Made by a program: the position numbers and the translations under genes. From positions 1 to 64,000 of the forward strand of contig NZ_NOKT01000041.1 in assembly GCF_002237655.1 (NCBI RefSeq): a stretch of 64,000 nucleotides of DNA. Direction: 5' to 3'. The stretch comes from Streptomyces sp. XY006 (GTDB taxonomy: Bacteria > Actinomycetota > Actinomycetes > Streptomycetales > Streptomycetaceae). Shown here piece by piece: positions 14,680 to 22,145 of the stretch (the first letter of the stretch is position 1; every line of letters begins with the position of its first letter). A model generated the notes under the pieces. The model made no database searches and had not been told where the DNA came from. It saw nothing but the letters and a program-made list of their open reading frames with translations.

Positions 14680-15642
14680 ATGACCGACGTGACCGCACCG
14701 CTCAAGACCACGCGATCCGGCCCGGCCCCCCAGGAACTCAAGGTCGTCCCCGTACGGCACTGGGGGCGCTGGATCGCCATCGTCGTGGCGCTGACCGCCC
14801 TCGTCGGCCTGGCCGGGTCGCTCGCCAAGAACGACAACCTGCACTGGGACGTCGTCGGGAACTACCTCTTCGCCGGGCTGATCTTCGACGGGCTCGCCAC
14901 CACCCTGTGGCTGACCGCGGCGGCCATGGCGCTCGGCCTGACGCTGGGCACCGTGATCGCCGTCATGCGGCTGTCCACCAGCCCCGTCCTGTACGGCCTG
15001 GCCACCCTCTTCGTCTGGGTCTTCCGCGGCACCCCCCTGCTCGTGCAGATCATCTTCTGGGGCTACGCCGCCGCCCTCTACCAGTACCTCAAGATCGGCA
15101 TCCCCTTCACCGACATCACCTTCTTCCAGGTGGAGACCAACTCCCTGCTCACCCCGCCGGTGGCCGCCCTGCTCGCGCTGGGCCTGAACGAGGCCGCGTA
15201 CGCCTCCGAGATCGTGCGCGCCGGCATCCAGTCCGTCGACCGCGGCCAGACCGAGGCCGCCCACAGCCTCGGCATGGGCCCGGCACTGACCATGCGCCGG
15301 ATCGTCCTGCCGCAGGCGATGCGGGTGATCATCCCGCCGATGGGCAACGAGACCATCAACATGCTCAAGATGACCGCGCTCGTGTCGGTCATCTCCGCCC
15401 ACGACCTGATGTCGAACATCCAGGACGTCTACGCCCAGAACTACCAGGTCATCCCCATGCTCGTCGTGGCCAGCATCTGGTACCTCGCCCTGGTCACGCT
15501 GCTCGGCATCCCCCAGGCCTGGCTGGAGCGACGCTACGGCCGGGGCAGCTCCACGCAGGGGCAGGCCTCGCCCCTGCGCCGGATGCTGGGCTTCGCGACC
15601 GGCGGATCCACCCTCCGCCCCGGTAGGAAGGGCGCCGCGTGA
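14680..15642 (+). CDS. polar amino-acid ABC transporter, permease
   Basis: 320 residues, starting one base after the substrate-binding gene. It has a short cytoplasmic N-terminus, then five or so membrane helices, including WIAIVVALTALVGLAGSLA and YLFAGLIFDGLATTLWLTA. The coupling loop EAAHSLGMGPALTMRRIVLP is the classical EAA motif that contacts the ATPase. It is a single permease, so it probably works as a homodimer. The stop overlaps the start of the ATPase gene. Confidence 0.92.
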   Translation: MTDVTAPLKTTRSGPAPQELKVVPVRHWGRWIAIVVALTALVGLAGSLAKNDNLHWDVVGNYLFAGLIFDGLATTLWLTAAAMALGLTLGTVIAVMRLSTSPVLYGLATLFVWVFRGTPLLVQIIFWGYAAALYQYLKIGIPFTDITFFQVETNSLLTPPVAALLALGLNEAAYASEIVRAGIQSVDRGQTEAAHSLGMGPALTMRRIVLPQAMRVIIPPMGNETINMLKMTALVSVISAHDLMSNIQDVYAQNYQVIPMLVVASIWYLALVTLLGIPQAWLERRYGRGSSTQGQASPLRRMLGFATGGSTLRPGRKGAA

Positions 15643-16406
15643 TGAACGTGCCCATGGTGCGCGCCGAGGGCGTGCGCAAGCAGTTCGGCAGGCTCGAGGT
15701 CCTCAAGGGCATCGACCTCACCGTCGAGCAGGGTCAGGTGTGCTGTCTGCTCGGCCCCTCCGGGTCCGGCAAGTCCACCTTCCTGCGCTGCATCAACCAC
15801 CTGGAGAAGGTCGACGGCGGAAAGCTGACGGTGGGCGGTGAACTGGTCGGCTACCGCCGGCACGGCGACACCCTGCACGAGCTGCGCGAGAAGGAAGTGG
15901 CCGAACGCCGCCGGGACATCGGCATGGTCTTCCAGCGGTTCAACCTCTTCCCGCACATGACCGCCCTCGACAACGTCACGGAAGCGCCCGTGCGCGTCCG
16001 CGGCGTCAGCAGGACGCAGGCCCGCGAAGAGGCGCACGAGCTGCTGCGGCGCGTCGGTCTGGCGGACCGGGCCGGGCACTTCCCCGCCCAGCTGTCCGGC
16101 GGCCAGCAGCAACGGGTCGCCATCGCCCGGGCGCTCGCGATGAAGCCGAAGCTCATGCTGTTCGACGAGCCGACCTCGGCCCTCGACCCGGAACTCGTGG
16201 GAGACGTGCTCGACGTGATGCGCGCCCTCGCGGCCGACGGGATGACGATGGTGGTGGTCACCCACGAGATCGGCTTCGCCCGCGAAGTCGGGGACACGGC
16301 CGTCTTCATGGACGAAGGCGTCGTGGTCGAGGCCGGCGATCCCCGCCGGGTCCTCACCGAGCCGGAGCAGGAACGCACCCGTGCCTTCCTGTCCAAGGTC
16401 CTGTGA
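15639..16406 (+). CDS. polar amino-acid ABC transporter, ATP-binding protein
   Basis: 255 residues. It starts at GTG 15639, overlapping the permease stop (ATG 15642 is the alternative). Walker A is GPSGSGKST, the signature is LSGGQQQRVAIARAL, Walker B is LMLFDEPTSALDP, and the switch His is in VVVTHEIGF. It powers uptake by the preceding permease. The four-base overlap with the M20 peptidase gene downstream shows that the peptidase belongs to the same operon. Confidence 0.95.
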   Translation: MMNVPMVRAEGVRKQFGRLEVLKGIDLTVEQGQVCCLLGPSGSGKSTFLRCINHLEKVDGGKLTVGGELVGYRRHGDTLHELREKEVAERRRDIGMVFQRFNLFPHMTALDNVTEAPVRVRGVSRTQAREEAHELLRRVGLADRAGHFPAQLSGGQQQRVAIARALAMKPKLMLFDEPTSALDPELVGDVLDVMRALAADGMTMVVVTHEIGFAREVGDTAVFMDEGVVVEAGDPRRVLTEPEQERTRAFLSKVL

Positions 16407-17608
16407 GCGCCCACGCGCGGCAGCGCACGCTTCAGCAGGACGTGCTCGCCCTCGCCGAGGACCGCCTCCAGGACTATCTGAGCGATCTGGCCGCACTCGT
16501 GTCGATCGACTCCGGCTCGCACAACGCCGACGGGGTGAACCGGGTGGCCGACTCGGTGCAGCGGCGGCTGAGGTCGCTCGGCTTCACCGTGCAGCGCACA
16601 CCACCCCCTCCCGGGCAGGGCACCCGCACCGGTGACGTACTGGTCGGCCGCAAGCGCGGGACGCGACCCGTGCACGACGGCGGACGGCGTGTGCTCCTGG
16701 CCGGGCACATGGACACCGTCTTCGACGACGGCACAGCCGCCGCCCGCCCGTTCACCCTGGCCGGCCGGATGGCCCACGGCCCGGGCGTCAGCGACGACAA
16801 GGGCGGCCTCCTCGCCGGACTGACCGCCCTGGAGATCCTGGCGTCGCAAGGAGTCACGGACTACGCCGAACTGGTCTTCCTCGCCACCCCGGACGAGGAG
16901 ATCGGCGCGCCCTTCAGCCGCTCCGTCACCGAGGACGTCGCCCGGGGCGTCGACTGCGCGCTGGCCCTGGAGTGCGCCCGGGAGAACGGCGACCTGGTCG
17001 TGACCCGCAAGGGCGTGGCCGACTACCTCGTCACGGTCACCGGCAAGGCGGCGCACGCGGGCATCGAACCCGAACGGGGAGCCAACGCCGCACTGACGGC
17101 GGCGCGGCTCACCGTCGCCCTCCAGGCCATGAACCGGCCCGAGCGGGGCGTCACCGTCAACGTCGGCGTCATCCGCGCCGGCCGGCTGCCCAACATCGTC
17201 TGCGACGAGGCCGAACTGCAGGTCGAGGTGCGCGCGGCCACCACCCGCGACCTCGCGGCCGTACGGGCGGCCATGGAGGAGGCGGCCGTCGACTGCCGCG
17301 TCCCCGGCACCGACGTCACGATCGAGCAGCGCGACCTGTGCCCGCCGATGGAGGACACCCCCGCCACGCGGGCGCTCTACGCCGAAGCGGCGACGGCGGC
17401 GGAGGCCCTCGGCATCACCGTCGGCGCGGCCGCCACCGGAGGCGTCGGAGACGCCAACCTCATCGCCGGCACGGGCACTCCCACCCTCGACGGCCTCGGA
17501 CCGGTCGGCGGCGCCGACCACAGCCCCGGGGAATGGCTGGACACCACTACGGTCGCGCCCCGCATCGCCCTGCTCGCCTCGCTCATCACGGTCCTCGGCA
17601 CCCGTTGA
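16403..17608 (+). CDS. M20 family metallopeptidase (CPG2/ArgE-like)
   Basis: 401 residues from a GTG overlapping the ATPase stop. Metal-site motifs are LLAGHMDTVFDDG (His near 101), GVSDDKGGLLAG (bridging Asp), ATPDEEIGAPFS (Glu base and Glu ligand), ALECARENGD and GADHSPGEWLD (C-terminal His). The dimerisation domain includes GKAAHAGIEPERGANA. There is no signal peptide, so it acts in the cytoplasm. Genes of this family cleave dipeptides or N-acyl amino acids. Placed between an importer and a secreted cyanophycinase, it is a candidate for splitting imported beta-Asp-Arg-type dipeptides. Confidence 0.9.
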   Translation: MSAHARQRTLQQDVLALAEDRLQDYLSDLAALVSIDSGSHNADGVNRVADSVQRRLRSLGFTVQRTPPPPGQGTRTGDVLVGRKRGTRPVHDGGRRVLLAGHMDTVFDDGTAAARPFTLAGRMAHGPGVSDDKGGLLAGLTALEILASQGVTDYAELVFLATPDEEIGAPFSRSVTEDVARGVDCALALECARENGDLVVTRKGVADYLVTVTGKAAHAGIEPERGANAALTAARLTVALQAMNRPERGVTVNVGVIRAGRLPNIVCDEAELQVEVRAATTRDLAAVRAAMEEAAVDCRVPGTDVTIEQRDLCPPMEDTPATRALYAEAATAAEALGITVGAAATGGVGDANLIAGTGTPTLDGLGPVGGADHSPGEWLDTTTVAPRIALLASLITVLGTR

Positions 17609-17612
17609 GCCG

Positions 17613-17678
17613 TGCGACGCGCGAGTTCCGGCACCCGCCGAACCCTGCGCCGCGCGAGACCCGGCATCCGCCGAGCAG
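17613..17678. repeat. imperfect 33-bp tandem repeat
   Basis: Units 17613-17645 and 17646-17678 agree at 26 of 33 positions, sharing the core GCGCGAG followed by CCGGCA and CCGCCGA. They fill the short gap between the M20 and cyanophycinase genes. No function is evident. Confidence 0.6.
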
Positions 17679-17727
17679 GGCCCCGCCCGGCACCACATCC
17701 CCTGAGAGACACCCCCTTGGAGGCTTC

Positions 17728-19017
17728 GTGTCCAGACCCCTGCCCGCACGCCGTCGCGCCCTCGGCGCCACCGGCGCCGCCTGCGTCGTACTTCTGGCCG
17801 CCGTGCCCGCCACCGCCACCGCCGCCGCGCCCGCGGCGCGGCCCGGCTCGCTCGTGCTGGTCGGCGGTGCGCTGAAGGCCGACAACGACGAGGTGTACGG
17901 CGAGATCATCCGCCGCGCCGGCGGAGAGCGGGCCCGTATCGGCGTCCTGACGGCCGCCTCCGTCCCGGCCGGCCAGGACCCGGACGCCGACGACCCCGAC
18001 CGGTGCAGCAACTCCGAGTGCAACGGCGCCTACTACGCCGACCTGTTCGAGCGCCACGGTGCCGCGGCCGCCGAGTGGATCCCCATCGACCTGGACCACA
18101 TCGCGAACGCCGACGACGACGAGGTCGTCGCGCAGATCGAGTCCATGACGGGCTTCTTCTTCGGCGGCGGCGACCAGTACCGCTACGTCACCACGCTGCT
18201 GCGCGGCGACGCGCACACCGACTCCCGCGCCCTGGCGGCCATCCGCCGCCGGCTCGCGCAGGGGGCCGTCGTCGCGGGCACCTCGGCAGGGGCGCAGATC
18301 GCCGCCGGCCGGGACATGGTCACCGGCGGCGAGTCCTACCAGGGGCTGCGTGACGGCAGCGCCCCTGGCTACTTCGAGGACCCCACGCGCCTCGGCTACC
18401 TCCCCGAGGGCGGCTTCGGATTCCTGCGCTCGGGCCTGATCGACACCCACACCGGCTCCTACGGCCGCGAGGGCCGGGTTCTGCGCCTGGCCGCCGACAC
18501 CGGGCACGACCGCGTCTACGCCCTGGAGGAGAACACCGCGCTGATCGTGGACCGCCCGGGCACTGCCAGGGAGACCATGACGGTCGCCGGCACCCAGGGC
18601 GTCGCCGTGTTCGACCTGCGCGCGGCGAGGGCGCGCACGTCAGCCGACGGCTGGTCCCTCTCCCGGGCCCGCTACAGCTACCTGACCGACGGCGACCGGT
18701 ACCACGCCGCCCTCTGGCAGCCCACGCCCGGCCCGGGCAAGCGCCGGTACACACCGACCGGTACCGACCCCGCCCCCGTCAACGGCGACGTCTTCCATTC
18801 GCTGGACAACCCCGACGGGGTGGCGTACTCCTTCCGCTCCACGGCCCGGGCACTGGCGGGCACCCGCGCCCGGAACACCGCCACGGCGACTACCTTTGAG
18901 CAGGATCCGCAGTTCGCAGCCGTCCTCACCAAGGGGTCGTGCTTCGCGGCCTGGAGCACGGACGGCTCCACGCCGCAGACCCTGCTGAACCTGTCGGTCT
19001 CCGTCCGGCCGCAGTGA
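17728..19017 (+). CDS. secreted cyanophycinase (peptidase family S51)
   Basis: 429 residues from GTG 17728, five bases after TTGGAGG. A signal peptide (RRRALGATGAACVVLLAA, then Ala-rich) precedes the S51 fold: GSLVLVGGALKADNDEVYGE, RIGVLTAAS, GFFFGGGDQYRY, and the nucleophile elbow AGTSAGAQIAAG with Ser186. Family members hydrolyse cyanophycin (multi-L-arginyl-poly-L-aspartate) at the beta-Asp backbone to release beta-Asp-Arg. Export means it feeds on external polymer, and its product would be the cargo of the ABC importer and peptidase just upstream. The C-terminal extension (about 300-429) is longer than in intracellular CphB. Confidence 0.9.
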   Translation: MSRPLPARRRALGATGAACVVLLAAVPATATAAAPAARPGSLVLVGGALKADNDEVYGEIIRRAGGERARIGVLTAASVPAGQDPDADDPDRCSNSECNGAYYADLFERHGAAAAEWIPIDLDHIANADDDEVVAQIESMTGFFFGGGDQYRYVTTLLRGDAHTDSRALAAIRRRLAQGAVVAGTSAGAQIAAGRDMVTGGESYQGLRDGSAPGYFEDPTRLGYLPEGGFGFLRSGLIDTHTGSYGREGRVLRLAADTGHDRVYALEENTALIVDRPGTARETMTVAGTQGVAVFDLRAARARTSADGWSLSRARYSYLTDGDRYHAALWQPTPGPGKRRYTPTGTDPAPVNGDVFHSLDNPDGVAYSFRSTARALAGTRARNTATATTFEQDPQFAAVLTKGSCFAAWSTDGSTPQTLLNLSVSVRPQ

Positions 19018-19089
19018 GCACCACCGCGGCCGGTGTGCCGGACATCCGCCCGGCACACCGGCCGCTCCCTCCGAGGAAGGAAGACATCC

Positions 19090-19953
19090 GTGACCCACGG
19101 CACGCTCGCCGACGAGATCCGCCTGAACCTGGGCGAACTCAGCCCCGCCGAACGCAAGGTGGCCCGGGTCATCCTGGCGGGCTACCCCGCGGTCGGGTTC
19201 GAGACCGTCGCGAGCATCGCCGAGCGGGCGGGCGTCAGCGGCCCGACCGTCCTGCGCTTCGCCGGCCGGCTGGGCTTCGGCGGGTTCCCGGAGTTCCAGG
19301 CCGCCCTGCGCTCCGAGGTGCAGGAGCGCGAGGCGTCCCCGCTGTCCCTGTACGAGGCCGCGGGAGCGCCCCCGGGCGACTCCGCCGAGGGCACTCTGCT
19401 CGCCCGCAGCGGGGCCACGTTCAGCACGTCCGTCGCCCAGACCCTGGCCGAGCTGCCGGCGCACGACCTGGAGACGACCGTCGCCCTGCTCTGCGACCCC
19501 AAGCGGCGGATCCTGCTGTGCGGCGGCCGGTTCACCCACCTGCTGGCCCAGTACCTGGGACTGCACCTGATGCAGATGCGCGACGCGGTGCAGATCCTTC
19601 CGGACCGGGACGTGGAACGCACGGCGGTCCTGTCCGGCCTGAACCGGCGGGACGTCCTGGTGGTCTTCGACTACCGCCGTTACGAGCCGGACAACCTCAC
19701 CCTCGCCCAGCTCGCCGCCGAACGCGGGGGCAAGGTGGTCGTGTTCACCGACACCTGGCTCTCTCCCGTCAGTGCCCACGCCGAGGTGGTGCTGCCCAGC
19801 CGCGTCGCCTCCACCTCGCCCTACGACAGCCTCGTGCCGACGCTCGCCGTCATCGAGACGGTCGTGGCCCACGTGATCGCGGCCCTGGGCTCGGCCGCGC
19901 GCGACCACCTGCAGCAGACGGAGGCCACCGCCCGGCGCGCGGGACTCGTCTGA
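19090..19953 (+). CDS. RpiR/MurR-family transcriptional regulator
   Basis: 287 residues from GTG 19090, preceded by GGAAGG; the in-frame upstream ATG at 19033 lacks a good ribosome site. The N-terminal RpiR helix-turn-helix is LSPAERKVARVILAG, then TVASIAERAGVSGPTVLRFA and RLGFGGFPEFQAAL. The C-terminal SIS-like fold shows ILLCGGRFTHLLAQYL and VLVVFDYRRYEPDN. SIS domains usually sense phosphosugars, but this one follows the amino-acid/cyanophycinase operon by about 70 bases and probably regulates it. It converges on alkB with three bases between the stops. Confidence 0.88.
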   Translation: MTHGTLADEIRLNLGELSPAERKVARVILAGYPAVGFETVASIAERAGVSGPTVLRFAGRLGFGGFPEFQAALRSEVQEREASPLSLYEAAGAPPGDSAEGTLLARSGATFSTSVAQTLAELPAHDLETTVALLCDPKRRILLCGGRFTHLLAQYLGLHLMQMRDAVQILPDRDVERTAVLSGLNRRDVLVVFDYRRYEPDNLTLAQLAAERGGKVVVFTDTWLSPVSAHAEVVLPSRVASTSPYDSLVPTLAVIETVVAHVIAALGSAARDHLQQTEATARRAGLV

Positions 19954-19956
19954 GGG

Positions 19957-21117
19957 TCACCCCGACACGGCCCGTGCCAGCCCGGGCGTCCTCGCGGAGG
20001 GATGGACGTTCGCCCGGGACAGATCGCCGGCGTAGTGCCGGTGCAGGCGGGGATCCATGATGCGCCGCCAGAGCGGCGGGCACCACGCCACGACGATCAT
20101 CGTCGCGTAGCCGGACGGCAGTTGGGGCGCCTCCTCGAAGTGCCTGAGCGTCTGGTACCGCCGCAGGGGGTTGGCGTGGTGGTCGGAGTGGCGCTGCAAC
20201 TGGAAGAGGAACAGGTTGCTCACCGTGTTGTTGCTGTTCCAGCTGTGGCGCGGCGAGACCCGCTCGTAGCGGCCGTCCGGCCGGCGCTGCCGCAACAGCC
20301 CGTAATGCTCCAGGTAGTTGACCGTCTCCAGCAGACAGAAGCCCAGGACGGCCTGGAGGAGCAGGTACGGCAGGACGATCACGCCGAAGGATGCGGCCAG
20401 CGCGGTGAACAGCATCACGGTCAGCGCCCAGGAGGTGAGGACGTCGTTGTGGTGGCTCCAGACCCGCCGGTCGCGGCGCCGCAGCCGGCGGCTCTCCAGC
20501 CTCCACGCCGAACGCAGACTGCCCACCACCGCCCGGGGCAGGAAGCGCCAGAAGCTCTCGCCCATCCTCGAACTCGCCGGGTCCTCCGGTGTGGCGACGC
20601 GGATGTGATGGCCGTGGTTGTGTTCCACGTAGAAGTGGCCGTAGCCGCTCTGCGCCAGCGCCATGCGGCTCAGGCGCCGCTCCAAGCGCTCCCTCTTGTG
20701 GCCCAGTTCGTGCGCGGTGTTGATCGCCACCCCGGCCACGACGCCGGTCGTCGCGGCCAGCCCGAGGGACTCCGCGACCGACAGCTCACCGCCGGCCCAC
20801 CGCTCGCAGGCCCAGACGAGGGCGCCGAACTGCAGCGGCAGGTAGAGATACGTGCACCAGCGGTAGTACCGGTCCGCCTCCAGCGCCTTCATGACCTCCT
20901 CGGGCGGATTGACGCTGTCCTTGCCCGTGACGTGGTCGATCAGCGGCAGCAGGACGAAGGCGAAGACGGGCCCCCACCACCACAGCGCTCCGAGTCCGGT
21001 CAGGGCGACGAGACCGCCCGCCTGGAACGGCAGCGTCGGCACGGCCAGCGCGAGCAGCCACAGATACCGCTTCGGATCACGCCACCGCCGGATCTCTTGT
21101 CCCCGATGATGCGGCAC
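19957..21117 (-). CDS. alkB: AlkB-type membrane alkane/fatty-acid hydroxylase
   Basis: 386 residues from GTG 21117 with AGGAGG four bases upstream. It is a polytopic membrane protein with the three histidine boxes of non-haem di-iron AlkB: HELGHKR, EHNHGHH and LQRHSDHHAN, plus the alkane-hydroxylase motif NYLEHYGLLR. Such enzymes hydroxylate terminal methyl groups using rubredoxin as electron donor. No rubredoxin gene is adjacent here, unlike most actinobacterial alkB loci, so donors must come from elsewhere. A TetR gene is divergent. Confidence 0.9.
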   Translation of the reverse strand: MPHHRGQEIRRWRDPKRYLWLLALAVPTLPFQAGGLVALTGLGALWWWGPVFAFVLLPLIDHVTGKDSVNPPEEVMKALEADRYYRWCTYLYLPLQFGALVWACERWAGGELSVAESLGLAATTGVVAGVAINTAHELGHKRERLERRLSRMALAQSGYGHFYVEHNHGHHIRVATPEDPASSRMGESFWRFLPRAVVGSLRSAWRLESRRLRRRDRRVWSHHNDVLTSWALTVMLFTALAASFGVIVLPYLLLQAVLGFCLLETVNYLEHYGLLRQRRPDGRYERVSPRHSWNSNNTVSNLFLFQLQRHSDHHANPLRRYQTLRHFEEAPQLPSGYATMIVVAWCPPLWRRIMDPRLHRHYAGDLSRANVHPSARTPGLARAVSG

Positions 21118-21216
21118 GACACCTCCTGGTGAGCTCAGTGCGCTCCCGCCGTACCTCCGGGGCCGGCGGAAGCACACCTTGAGGGGAGCCCCGAGCGTGC
21201 CAAGAGGGCACACCGC

Positions 21217-21239
21217 TGACAAGGTGGTTCACACTGTCA
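21217..21239. promoter_or_regulatory. candidate operator between alkB and the divergent tetR gene
   Basis: TGACAAGGTG and CACACTGTCA form arms matching at 8 of 10 positions around GTT, with perfect TGACA/TGTCA ends. It sits in the shared promoter region of alkB and the TetR gene, where an autoregulatory operator would be expected. Confidence 0.45.
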
Positions 21240-21306
21240 ACGTTCTGAATCACCGTCAGATGAGGCCGCCCGTTGTTCCTTCCGCCCCTCCTGCCAGACT
21301 TGAGCC

Positions 21307-21939
21307 ATGGCGGTACACAGACACACCACGACGTCCGGCGACGTCGAAACGGTCGCACCCGATCCGCCGCGGGTCGCCTGGCGCAAGCAGATGAGGCAAC
21401 GGGTGCTGGCGGCCGCACGCGACCTGACCTGCGACTCCGGCTGGGACCAGGTGAGCCTGTCGGCCGTGGCCGCGGCGGCCGAGGTGTCCCGTCCCTCGGT
21501 CTACAAGGAGTTCGGCAACAGGGCCGGTCTCGGCCGCGCCCTGGTCGACCGGGAGACCCAGGTGTTCCTGGGCGACGTGGCGGAGGTCCTCCACCCGGGG
21601 CTGCCGGACACCGGCGCCGCTCTGCAGAGGGCGGTCCACTTCGTCCTCACCGAGGCGCACCGCAACCCCCTCGTGCGGGCCGTCGTCCTGGCCGCGCGCG
21701 AGGGCTCCGACAGCCTGCTGCCGTACCTCACCGCCCGCGCCGATCCCGTTTTCGACGCGGCGCAGCACCTGCTGCGCGCCTGGCTCACGGAACGCTTCCC
21801 CGAACAGGACGGGCTTCTTGTCGAGGTGGCGGCGGACGTCGCGGTGCGCATGACCCTCAGCCACCTCGTCCTCCCGGGCGCCGACGCCCCAACCACCGCG
21901 GAGCGCATCTCCCTTGCCGTACTGAAGGTGCTGCGCTAG
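21307..21939 (+). CDS. TetR-family regulator divergent from alkB
   Basis: 210 residues from ATG 21307. The N-terminal helix-turn-helix is RVLAAARDLTCDSGWDQVSL, then SAVAAAAEVSRPSVYKEFGN. The C-terminal part is of the TetR_C type found in alkane- and fatty-acid-responsive repressors of actinobacteria (AlkX-like). It likely represses alkB and itself through the dyad at 21217; this is inferred from position. Confidence 0.88.
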   Translation: MAVHRHTTTSGDVETVAPDPPRVAWRKQMRQRVLAAARDLTCDSGWDQVSLSAVAAAAEVSRPSVYKEFGNRAGLGRALVDRETQVFLGDVAEVLHPGLPDTGAALQRAVHFVLTEAHRNPLVRAVVLAAREGSDSLLPYLTARADPVFDAAQHLLRAWLTERFPEQDGLLVEVAADVAVRMTLSHLVLPGADAPTTAERISLAVLKVLR

Positions 21940-22145
21940 GCGAGACAGGCGCGTACCGGGGCCACGTCGGGACGCCCCTGGGCCTTGCTCGCCGCTCAGG
22001 ATCTCGACGTCACCACGCTGGTGCGTGCGCTGGGCGCATGGCTCGGCCAACCGGTCTGAGCACCGCTTTAACAGTCGCCTCAGGTTCGCTCGCTAGGAAG
22101 TCGGCATCCAGACAAGCGATGCAACCCGTATGTAGGAGGCTAGTG

